Below are positions 53,353-61,319 of a DNA stretch of 64,000 nucleotides, piece by piece. Source of the DNA: CAZHCA01 sp964530825 (lineage in GTDB: Bacteria > Bacteroidota > Bacteroidia > Chitinophagales > Saprospiraceae); contig CAZHCA010000012.1 in assembly GCA_964530825.1 (NCBI GenBank), positions 72,010 through 136,009 on the forward strand, written 5' to 3'. The notes beneath the pieces were generated by a model. It had not been told where the DNA came from. It saw nothing but the letters and a program-made list of their open reading frames with translations, and did no database searches. Position 1 is the stretch's first letter; the number at the start of each line of letters is the position of its first letter. A program made the position numbers and the translations under genes.

Positions 53353-54180
53353 ATGCAACAACCGATTCGAACCAGCCCCACTGCACGCCGATATAAGATG
53401 ATCTGCCTGCGCAACCGTCAGCAGCAGCACTGCTTCCACGTCCTCGACCAGCAATCGGATCCTTTACTCGTAAGCCGGTCTTATCCAACCCGGAAAGCCT
53501 GCTTGCGCGCACTGGACCAACTCTGGAACCGCCTGTGCATCAGTACGAACCTGGAAAAATCGGTTGATGAAGATGGTTACTTTTTCGTATTACGAGAATT
53601 CAGAAATAGGGTATTTGCCCACAGTCGCTATTTCTACCGGGCAGAAGACCGTGACAAGGCAGTGAATGCTTTACGCGCCCAGGCCGTTTTCCGAACCGCG
53701 ATGGAAAAACAGTTACGACTCACTGCTCAAAAAACTGTAGCTATGGAAACCAATATCCCGCCCCCACAAGCCGCTCCGACTAAGGCGCCGGTCGCAGAAC
53801 GGCAACCGCCGGCACAGCCTGAAATATTGGATCAAGAACATGGGCAATCCGGAGGCATTCGGAGTTGCCAATTGTTGATAGATGGCGCGCCATTAAACAG
53901 GAATACCATTGACTCGAAGGCCGCAGCGAGTTTACATCTTGAGTTGAGGTCCATTCCGACGACCGAAATATTGAACCTGCAAATCGCCGCACACCAGTTG
54001 GGCGAATCGGGAAGATTCCAAATAGGTGGTATCCAGCAACGCAGTCAGGATACCGGCTATTTAGAAATTCCACTTAGTATCAGGGGGTTAACATCTGCAA
54101 CGTACCGATTAATAGTATCGGTAGAATTGAAAGCGAGCAAGCAGCATTGGTTTACCAGCTTTATGCTGCACATTTACTAG
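53353..54180 (+). CDS. Two YegP/DUF1508-like repeats followed by a C-terminal beta-sandwich-like domain
   Basis: The ATG at 53353 is chosen over the GTG at 53332. The ~275-residue product has two tandem segments of YegP-like pattern in residues ~1-110: CFHVLDQQSDPLLVSRSYPT with CLRALDQL, then GYFFVLREFRNRVFAHSRYF with KAVNALRAQ. DUF1508 repeats bind unknown ligands. A Pro-rich linker (PPPQAAPTKAPVAE) leads to a ~100-residue C-terminal domain resembling the end of the 52790 product. No signal peptide is visible. Function unknown. Confidence 0.55.
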   Translation: MQQPIRTSPTARRYKMICLRNRQQQHCFHVLDQQSDPLLVSRSYPTRKACLRALDQLWNRLCISTNLEKSVDEDGYFFVLREFRNRVFAHSRYFYRAEDRDKAVNALRAQAVFRTAMEKQLRLTAQKTVAMETNIPPPQAAPTKAPVAERQPPAQPEILDQEHGQSGGIRSCQLLIDGAPLNRNTIDSKAAASLHLELRSIPTTEILNLQIAAHQLGESGRFQIGGIQQRSQDTGYLEIPLSIRGLTSATYRLIVSVELKASKQHWFTSFMLHIY

Positions 54181-54188
54181 TAGGGCAG

Positions 54189-54407
54189 TTAATTTGGCAG
54201 GATTTGATCGGGCTGAATGCCTACCGGGATGTAAGCACCGTTATGCCCCGCTTTGGGATCACCAGGCTCTACAGTACGCTCCTGGGTCTTGAGATTCATC
54301 ATACGCACATACGAACATTTCTTACAACGGAAAATCACCCATTCTCCCTGGCGTTTGACATCGCACTCATGTTGCTCGGAGCGCTTTATTAATTTTGCTT
54401 TTTTCAT
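54189..54407 (-). CDS. Small zinc-ribbon-like protein
   Basis: The 72-residue protein has HECDV and FRCKKC, forming a possible His/Cys-Cys-x-x-Cys zinc site, with charged residues around it. It overlaps no other gene and runs opposite the flanking genes, with its start near 54407 in an AT-rich region. The Lys-rich N-terminus (KKAKLIKR) could contact nucleic acid. Function unknown; it could be a spurious frame, but the CxxC pattern and Lys-rich start support it. Confidence 0.5.
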   Translation of the reverse strand: MKKAKLIKRSEQHECDVKRQGEWVIFRCKKCSYVRMMNLKTQERTVEPGDPKAGHNGAYIPVGIQPDQILPN

Positions 54408-54744
54408 AATATTTAATTAATATTTTGGAAATTTATGGAAATAAAAAAAAATCTTTCTGGAAGTTCACACCGAGCCGGTAATTAACATATAAAGAAAAAT
54501 GAGCTTTTAGAATCGCTTAGCCCCTAAAAACAACCTACAGCCTGAAGCCTAAGTACTCTAACAGACATCTCGAATTTTTTGAAGGCGAAAGGGTCAGCGT
54601 TTGGTACTGAATGAGGTACATAAGCTTGGAAAGCTTTTGGCTAGGATATGCAAGCTAGTAAAGCCGCTTTTGCCGCCTCAAAGATATTTCAGAGTTGACC
54701 TTAAACCCTTTTTTACAAAACTGTTGACCAAACCCCCAGTTATC
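54408..54744. other. AT-rich intergenic region before the SARP-like operon
   Basis: This 337-bp stretch is AT-rich near 54408-54510 (AATATTTAATTAATATTT is a palindrome-like run) and then mixed. It likely contains the start of the minus-strand zinc-ribbon transcript and the promoter of the regulator operon. No coding frame longer than the 48-codon TTG extension of the regulator is convincing. Confidence 0.4.
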
Positions 54745-56004
54745 ATGCGTAGGCAAAAACCCCAGTTGCTTGCCCCCAAATTGCCGACGGCCTTACGCCA
54801 GCAGTTGGTAAATTTAGGCTTGCGGCATCACATCTTTCACTTTCCCGACGAACTTGATCTGTCAGATACCGTAATCCATTTTGGATTGTTTCCCTACCAG
54901 GATCACCCCGACTTCGGCCGGTGGTTAAACCGGATACTCCAACATGCAAGCGTTGAAAAAATTTTGCTGTACAATGTCCCTGCGGAACCCCAGAAGATCG
55001 AATCGTTACTCGAATCGGGCGTTTCCGATGTGCTTACGGACCAGTGCAAGTGGGAGGATCTTACACCGGGCATTATGTACAAGTACATCCAGAAGCTACC
55101 ACTCCGGATCAAAGAACGGGCGAGCCTGGTACCACGAACAACCTTTTCCAACTGGACGGTTAAAAGCGGTGAGCCGCTGCCCACGGCTAAGTATGTCCAG
55201 CTGCGGGTGCTTCGCTCCTTTGGTCTGTACCGGCAAGGAGGTAGGTCTATAAACCTACCGAAGCGGAAGCAAATCCAGCAATTACTAGTGTATTTTCTCT
55301 TACAACCGGCCAGCCATATCTCGCGCCAACGCCTTCAACGGCACCTCTGGCCGCACTTTGTGGACAAGCGAGCAGCCAACAATGCAATCAATGTGGCGAT
55401 TCACGGGCTACGCGCGTGGCTACGAGAACATGAACTTCTGCCCATCGAACTGAACACCAACGCGGATGGGTATTGCCTGTTGATAGACGGCCCCTTTGTC
55501 ACTGACTACGCTATTTGCCAAGAGGCCATCAACCAGGGATTGACGGCAGCAGCCTACGGGAAATGGGCCGAAGTGTCAGATTGTTTCCACCGGGCGCGGA
55601 CAATTTTTTCGCCTCAGGCCTTCGATCCCTGGGCTGAACACCCGTGGTTTGAGGATACCAAAACGCAACTACAAGATCAGCTTTACCAGTTAGGTCGAAT
55701 CTTTGTGGACCAATTGATGCAAACCAGTAGTTATGCTGCAGCCATACCCCGTTTACTGGAATTGTTAGAGCTCGATCCCTGTAACGAGACCGAACACGCT
55801 GATCTGATGCGATCCCACTACTGGACTGGCAACAAAGTTAAAGCCCTGCAACAGTTTACAAAATGTGCCAAGGCGCTGCGGCTGCACCACCATTTCGAAC
55901 CCAGCCAAAAATTGCAGCGACTATATAATCAAATTCTTCACGAAAAACTCCAGCCATGCTCCGATTCGGAATCAAACACGAAATCTTCGCCCAATGGTGC
56001 CTGA
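54745..56004 (+). CDS. SARP/BTAD-like transcriptional regulator with a degenerate receiver domain
   Basis: The ATG at 54745 is chosen over a TTG at 54601. Residues ~10-120 resemble a response-regulator receiver: DTVIHFGLFPYQDHP would hold the phosphoacceptor, but the Asp is Phe, and ILLYNVPAEPQKIESLLESG lacks the usual Lys. It is followed by a winged-helix OmpR/SARP DNA-binding block (INLPKRKQIQQLLVYFLL, SRQRLQRHLWPHFVD, NAINVAIHGLRAWLREH) and a bacterial transcriptional activation domain with helical repeats to the end. The signal must act without phosphorylation. It is the first gene of a four-gene operon; the next gene overlaps it by 49 bp. Confidence 0.7.
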   Translation: MRRQKPQLLAPKLPTALRQQLVNLGLRHHIFHFPDELDLSDTVIHFGLFPYQDHPDFGRWLNRILQHASVEKILLYNVPAEPQKIESLLESGVSDVLTDQCKWEDLTPGIMYKYIQKLPLRIKERASLVPRTTFSNWTVKSGEPLPTAKYVQLRVLRSFGLYRQGGRSINLPKRKQIQQLLVYFLLQPASHISRQRLQRHLWPHFVDKRAANNAINVAIHGLRAWLREHELLPIELNTNADGYCLLIDGPFVTDYAICQEAINQGLTAAAYGKWAEVSDCFHRARTIFSPQAFDPWAEHPWFEDTKTQLQDQLYQLGRIFVDQLMQTSSYAAAIPRLLELLELDPCNETEHADLMRSHYWTGNKVKALQQFTKCAKALRLHHHFEPSQKLQRLYNQILHEKLQPCSDSESNTKSSPNGA

Positions 56005-56915
56005 TCAATCAATATTGGCAGCCCGTTTTTCGTGCCGTTGTTTTTGGTATTCGGGGCAGCCTTCCTGAAAATGTTGATGCGACGACCCTCGGGACCGAAC
56101 AGCGGATGCGAGTGGTACCGGTCGACTATGAGCATTGCCGATGCACCCTGGGTATCTGGGTACCCAGGTCAAAAACCCTTATTGCCCTGCCGGGTAGCAC
56201 ATCCCCTCACCAACGTTATATCGACCGGCACTTGGCCGGCCGTAGCTTGTCCAATGAGATGGTGCCGGGTTATTACCGAGCATACCGCAAAGGCAGTCAT
56301 GCCCCGATCAACCGGGGTAATACCCACCGGGCCTTGCGACAGGATTACTACATTACCTACCGTCGAACCAACGACGATGACCGTTTTGAGCAGGATGACT
56401 ACCTGGCCGTAGGCCGGCCTCAGGATAATATACACGCAGCTTATTCCTCCTCTCATGACCGGCCTTTTTACAGTGCCGGTTGTCAGGTTATCGTCGGTTT
56501 TCCAAAGTCCCGAAATAATCCAACCGGGCCTTCGGGCCCTTGGAAAACGTTCGATCATCTCGTTTACGAGACCTTTCATCGGCAAATATTTTTTGACTAT
56601 CTCCTCATGGAAGGAACGGATATTGTATGGATGCTGCAGCACGCCGGACAGCGCATCCCTATTCGGCTCCGTTTCGGCTCACAGGGGCCGCAGGTGCGCT
56701 TTTTGCAAAGGGCTTTAAAAGCTCAGGGCGACTACCTGGGCAACCTCGACGGCGATTTCGGCCCACTGACCTGGACCGCACTGCGGGACATCCAGTTGGC
56801 GCATCACTTAACCGATGATGGTATACTTGGCCCCCAGACAGCTTCCGTATTAGGTATGACCCTACCCCGGGTCCAAGTCACATCCAGCTTACGAGCGCCC
56901 CTAGTAGTGGCATAA
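55956..56915 (+). CDS. Peptidoglycan-binding protein with an N-terminal YkuD-like SAGC domain
   Basis: The 319-residue protein ends in a PG_binding_1 domain (RFGSQGPQVRFLQRALKAQG, NLDGDFGPLTWTALRDIQ, DDGILGPQTASVL) at residues ~245-305. The N-terminal ~200 residues contain VVFGIRGSLPEN and, near residue 160, NIHAAYSSSHDRPFYSAGCQVIVG: a His followed by S-x-G-C, the active-site pattern of L,D-transpeptidases, though overall similarity to YkuD is uncertain. No signal peptide is visible. The start overlaps the regulator gene by 49 bp and the next gene follows by 5 bp. Confidence 0.6.
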   Translation: MLRFGIKHEIFAQWCLINQYWQPVFRAVVFGIRGSLPENVDATTLGTEQRMRVVPVDYEHCRCTLGIWVPRSKTLIALPGSTSPHQRYIDRHLAGRSLSNEMVPGYYRAYRKGSHAPINRGNTHRALRQDYYITYRRTNDDDRFEQDDYLAVGRPQDNIHAAYSSSHDRPFYSAGCQVIVGFPKSRNNPTGPSGPWKTFDHLVYETFHRQIFFDYLLMEGTDIVWMLQHAGQRIPIRLRFGSQGPQVRFLQRALKAQGDYLGNLDGDFGPLTWTALRDIQLAHHLTDDGILGPQTASVLGMTLPRVQVTSSLRAPLVVA

Positions 56916-56920
56916 AGGCT

Positions 56921-57562
56921 ATGGACCTACTGGTCAAATGCCTATATTGTCGCACGATAAGAACCAAGGCCAAGTCATTGATCACGATAATATTCGAATG
57001 GGACAATCAAATACTGGAGTGGATTCACCAACAGGGGCACCCTTCCTGGCTTAATACGGTGATGCCTGTCTGGCGGGATAAAGAGACCTGGATTCCGCTA
57101 TACATTTTTATCGGCCTGTGGACAATCTGGCGCCATCGCAGCCGGGGGTTGCTGCTCTTGATTACGGCTGGTCTAACCATTGCCGTAGCCGACACCCTGA
57201 GCAGCAAGATAATCAAGCCCATGGTCAGACGGTTGCGCCCCTGTAATGACCCTCAGATACAAGAGGCGCTGGATGTGCTGGTCCATTGCGGCAGCGGTTA
57301 CAGTTTCACTTCTTCCCATGCCACCAATCACTTCGCCTTGGCAGTATTCCTATGGGTAGCTTTCCGCGGCATATGGCCGTTATGGCTTCGCTGGACGATG
57401 TTGGTCTGGGCCGCAACCATTGCCTTCGGTCAAGTGTATGTAGGGGTACACTATCCAACCGACATTCTGGGGGGCGCCTTATTAGGTAGCTTGATCGGCT
57501 GGTTAGCCGGTTGGACTTTTCGTCACTTCGTTCGGCTTGATCCGAAGGATAAGCACGTGTAA
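56921..57562 (+). CDS. PAP2-family lipid phosphatase
   Basis: The 213-residue membrane protein has the three PAP2 motifs: KIIKPMVRRLRP (K-x6-RP), YSFTSSHATNHF (a PSGH-type motif with Ser-Ser-His) and FGQVYVGVHYPTDILGG (Arg replaced by Gln, His and Asp present). It has about six helices. It would dephosphorylate undecaprenyl diphosphate or lipid A-type diphosphates. It is third in the operon, 3 bp before the ZIP transporter gene. The altered third-motif Arg is a point to check. Confidence 0.85.
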   Translation: MDLLVKCLYCRTIRTKAKSLITIIFEWDNQILEWIHQQGHPSWLNTVMPVWRDKETWIPLYIFIGLWTIWRHRSRGLLLLITAGLTIAVADTLSSKIIKPMVRRLRPCNDPQIQEALDVLVHCGSGYSFTSSHATNHFALAVFLWVAFRGIWPLWLRWTMLVWAATIAFGQVYVGVHYPTDILGGALLGSLIGWLAGWTFRHFVRLDPKDKHV

Positions 57563-57565
57563 TTT

Positions 57566-58309
57566 ATGAGTTGGTGGGAATACCTGATTTTATTTGGCTC
57601 CGTTCTGGCGGGCGGACTGCCTGCCTTTTTCCTACAACAAAACCGCCCCCAAATTCTTGGGTTGATCCTTACCTTTAGCGGCGCCTACTTATTAGGTATT
57701 TCCGTTTTTCATTTACTGCCCGCGGTCTACGCCGGTCATCCTCCGGCCACAATCGGTATTTGGGTGCTTTTGGGCTTTTTGATTCAGTTGATGCTGGAAC
57801 GCCTTTCGAGAGGCCTAGAGCACGGTCACCTGCACAGCCCTGGACGTCCCACAGGGGCGGTTGCTATGCAGATAATGATTGGCCTCTCCGTCCATTCCCT
57901 TATCGAAGGATTTCCCTTGGGACATTATGATACCCTGCACCACCTACACGAGGCCACCGATCATCAGCACCAGCACAACCACCTGCTCTACGGTATCGCT
58001 CTGCACAAGGCGCCAGCTGCCTTTACCTTGGTGAGTTTATTTTGCCTTTCTGGCTATTCTCGACTGGTAACATTGGGGTGTTTACTCCTCTTCGCTGGAA
58101 TTACCCCGTTGGGCGCCTGGTTAGCAACCCAGGTGGCCCCCAATGAAGCCGTGCTGCAACGCCTGGTCGCCCTGGTTGCTGGTAACTTTTTACACATCGC
58201 GACTACCATTCTTTTTGAAGCCGACGATAAACACCACCAAACCATTTCCTGGACCAAAATTGGATTTGCCCTCTTAGGGATGGGACTCACCCTGTTGACG
58301 ATCCACTGA
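57566..58309 (+). CDS. ZIP family metal transporter
   Basis: The 247-residue protein has about eight helices. Helix 4 carries VHSLIEGFPLGH (His...Glu-Gly) and helix 5 HKAPAAFTLVSLF, the metal site of ZIP proteins, with a His-rich loop (HHLHEATDHQHQHNHLL) between them. It imports zinc, iron or manganese. It is the last gene of the regulator operon and may be its main output. Confidence 0.9.
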   Translation: MSWWEYLILFGSVLAGGLPAFFLQQNRPQILGLILTFSGAYLLGISVFHLLPAVYAGHPPATIGIWVLLGFLIQLMLERLSRGLEHGHLHSPGRPTGAVAMQIMIGLSVHSLIEGFPLGHYDTLHHLHEATDHQHQHNHLLYGIALHKAPAAFTLVSLFCLSGYSRLVTLGCLLLFAGITPLGAWLATQVAPNEAVLQRLVALVAGNFLHIATTILFEADDKHHQTISWTKIGFALLGMGLTLLTIH

Positions 58310-58474
58310 TTTCACCAAAATCCGTCGGGTACATTACAATCCTTAATTTGCACTGTATTGAAAAGATAATATTCGGATAAAATTGTGTTTACAAACCCGC
58401 AACAATTAGCGAATTTTCACTAATTTTCGGCCCGGGTTCAAAATATATTTTTCTAATAGGCACAGGCAGCTAGC

Positions 58475-61276
58475 ATGAAATTCTCACAGAAGTTATCATT
58501 TCTGAATATTATTCTAAGTTGTGTATGCTGTATCCCGCTTACTGGTCAAACCGTGGTCAACGGTATTATCGAAGATGCCACGACTGGCGAGCCCTTGATA
58601 AGTGCGAGCGTCATCGTAAAAGGGACTTCGGAGGGCACAGTCACGGACTTTGACGGAAAGTTTGAATTTACCACTACGCAGGAGCCACCCTTTACGCTTA
58701 TCGCTACCTATGTCGGATACACTGAGCAAGAACTAGAAGTCACTTCTGGGTCGCCCGAACTTACGATTCGTCTCGCTGAAGACGCCATCACCACCGAAAC
58801 GGTGGAAATCACTGGGCAGCGGATCTCCGATAAACAGAAAGCCTCACCCTTGACCGTAGAATCGCTCGATGTACTGGCAATTAAAGAAACACCAGCTGAC
58901 AATTTTTACGATGGACTGGGATCCCTCAAGGGAGTGGACTTAACAGCCGCCAGCTTGGGTTTTAAAGTAGTGAATATGCGGGGTTTTAACAGCACGAGCC
59001 CAGTGCGCACCCTACAATTAATTGATGGCGTAGATAATCAGGCTCCTGGCCTTAACTTTTCGCTGGGCAATTTTCTGGGCAGCCCCGAACTCGACGTGCT
59101 GAAAGTCGACCTGATTCAGGGCGCCAGTTCGGCCTTCTACGGGCCGAACGCCTTTAACGGTGTAATTAGTATTGAAACCAAGAATCCATTCTATCACCGT
59201 GGGTTATCGGCATCGGTAAAGGCCGGCGAGCGCAATCTGGTCGACCTGGCTGCGCGGTACGCCGATGCTTTCCAGAATAAAAAAGGCGAAGACTTTTTGG
59301 CTTTCAAAGTCAACTTTGCCTTCTTACGAGCCGATGACTGGGAAGCCGAAAACTACAACCCGATCGATGAAAGCCGGGTACCGGCTTCCAATCCGGGGCG
59401 TTTCGATGCCGTAAATATTTATGGTGATTCGTACGCGGCTCTTGGAGACTTTACTTCTGCTTCTAACCAGTTCGGTGAAAACGCCGGCCTCGGAACCTTC
59501 TACCGCGTGGGTTACCGCGAAATTGATCTAGTCGATTACGATACCCGCAATATTAAGGCCAATGCCGGCCTCTTCCTGCGCACCAAACCGAATTTGGGAA
59601 CCGAGTCGCCCGAACTGATCTGGCAGACCAACTTTGGTTACGGTACGACGGTATACCAGGGCGACAATCGTTTTAGCTTGCGCAATATTACTTTTTTCCA
59701 ACACCGGCTTGAATACCGTTTGCGCAACAAGTTTTTCATCCGCGCCTACGTCACCCAGGAGGATGCAGGCGATTCGTACGATCCCTTCTTTACCGCTCTC
59801 AAATTGCAAGAGCGCGCCAAAAGCGACGAGGACTGGTACCAGGATTACAACCGGTACTGGAAAAACCAAAACTTCTCGCGCCGCATGCAGGAGTTGGGGT
59901 ATCCGAGACTGGATTTCTCCACTTTCCCGCCCACTTTCGATTTCGAAGCCGCCGAACAATGGATTGCTGACAATAACGAATTGCTAAGCGAGTGGCATGC
60001 CGAAGCTGCCGAGTTTGCCAACAATGATGAGATCGAGGGCAACCAAGCCTTCTTCCAACCGGGAACGGAGCGCTTCGAACGCGAGTTTAACGACATCACT
60101 ACCCGCTTATCGAACGACGAGGAGGACGGTACTCAGTTCTTTGACAAATCCGAGTTGTACCACATTCAAGGGGAATATAAATTCGAGCCTTCCTTTGTGG
60201 ATGAGTGGACCGTAGGCGCCAGCGGGCGCTACTACACTCCCGAATCACGCGGTACCGTTTTCGATGATTTCAGCCGCACCATTACAAACTACGAATTCGG
60301 TTTTTACACTGGACTGGATAAGAAAGTCTTAGACGACAAACTACGCCTCAGCGCAACTGTACGGGTAGATAAGAATGAAAACTTCGACTGGGTCAGTACG
60401 CCGGCCGCCTCGGCGGTATATAATCCGCGTCCCAACACCTTTATCCGGGCCTCATTTTCCTCGGCTGTACGCAATCCGACCCTGACCGATCAGTTTCTGA
60501 ACCTCAATGTAGGTCCGGCCATTCTAGCCGGTAACCTCAACGGAGTAGACAGTCTGATTACGACAGAATCTTTTGATATATACCGTAACACCCTAGCCCT
60601 CGACTCCCTGGAATATTTCAGTATCGATGGGGTACAGCCGGAAAAGGTACGCACCTTCGAAGCTGGCTTTCGTACTACTCTTTTCAACAGCGTATACGTC
60701 GATGCCGGTTACTACTACAACATTTACCGTGACTTCCTGGGCTTCAACATCGGTATAGACGCCGAATTTGGAGGTGCAACGGGGCTGCCCACTGATGTTC
60801 AGGTCTTTCGCTATTCTGCCAATTCCAGAGAAGAAGTACAAACTCAAGGGTTCAGCATCGGTTTAAACTATTACTTTGGTAACTACTATCAGATCAGCGG
60901 TAACTACAGCTGGAACAAGCTCATCTCCGACGTAGACGACCCCATCATTCCCGCTTTCAACACCCCCGAACACAAATTCAACATTGGAGTCTCGGGCCGC
61001 AGTATTCAGACCTCTTGGTTGCGCGATTGGGGTTTCAATGTTAATTACAAATGGATTGACGGTTTTCTATTTGAAGGATCGCCCCAATTTACCGGTTTTG
61101 TGCCACAGTACAGTTTACTTGATGCCCAAATTAATAAGACGTTCCGACGAATCAACACCACTTTGAAAATCGGGGCCACCAACCTGTTGGATAACGAACA
61201 ATTTCAGACTTTTGGGGGGCCACGCATCGGGCGATTGGCCTACGTAAGTCTGCTTTATGATTTCAAAAAGCAATAA
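58475..61276 (+). CDS. TonB-dependent outer-membrane receptor with carboxypeptidase-regulatory-like domain
   Basis: The 933-residue protein has a signal peptide to about residue 25, a carboxypeptidase-regulatory-like N-terminal domain (GIIEDATTGEPLISASVIVKG), a plug (KQKASPLTVESLDVLAIKE, KVVNMRGFNS), and a long beta-barrel ending in LAYVSLLYDFKKQ. It is of the Bacteroidota TonB type without a SusD neighbour. Uptake substrate unknown. The next gene, a T9SS-sorted hydrolase-like protein, starts 43 bp downstream and may supply or bind the ligand. Confidence 0.93.
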   Translation: MKFSQKLSFLNIILSCVCCIPLTGQTVVNGIIEDATTGEPLISASVIVKGTSEGTVTDFDGKFEFTTTQEPPFTLIATYVGYTEQELEVTSGSPELTIRLAEDAITTETVEITGQRISDKQKASPLTVESLDVLAIKETPADNFYDGLGSLKGVDLTAASLGFKVVNMRGFNSTSPVRTLQLIDGVDNQAPGLNFSLGNFLGSPELDVLKVDLIQGASSAFYGPNAFNGVISIETKNPFYHRGLSASVKAGERNLVDLAARYADAFQNKKGEDFLAFKVNFAFLRADDWEAENYNPIDESRVPASNPGRFDAVNIYGDSYAALGDFTSASNQFGENAGLGTFYRVGYREIDLVDYDTRNIKANAGLFLRTKPNLGTESPELIWQTNFGYGTTVYQGDNRFSLRNITFFQHRLEYRLRNKFFIRAYVTQEDAGDSYDPFFTALKLQERAKSDEDWYQDYNRYWKNQNFSRRMQELGYPRLDFSTFPPTFDFEAAEQWIADNNELLSEWHAEAAEFANNDEIEGNQAFFQPGTERFEREFNDITTRLSNDEEDGTQFFDKSELYHIQGEYKFEPSFVDEWTVGASGRYYTPESRGTVFDDFSRTITNYEFGFYTGLDKKVLDDKLRLSATVRVDKNENFDWVSTPAASAVYNPRPNTFIRASFSSAVRNPTLTDQFLNLNVGPAILAGNLNGVDSLITTESFDIYRNTLALDSLEYFSIDGVQPEKVRTFEAGFRTTLFNSVYVDAGYYYNIYRDFLGFNIGIDAEFGGATGLPTDVQVFRYSANSREEVQTQGFSIGLNYYFGNYYQISGNYSWNKLISDVDDPIIPAFNTPEHKFNIGVSGRSIQTSWLRDWGFNVNYKWIDGFLFEGSPQFTGFVPQYSLLDAQINKTFRRINTTLKIGATNLLDNEQFQTFGGPRIGRLAYVSLLYDFKKQ

Positions 61277-61319
61277 GTAGAAGCTTTCTAACTCAAATTG
61301 TTCATCAAATTAGTAGTAC

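Noticed and set aside
53355..53390. tRNA T-loop-like sequence (cgattcgaaccag)
   Set aside because: It lies inside a coding frame, and no acceptor, D or anticodon arms can be folded around it. A similar TTCGAACC in the PEBP gene near 29653 fails for the same reason.
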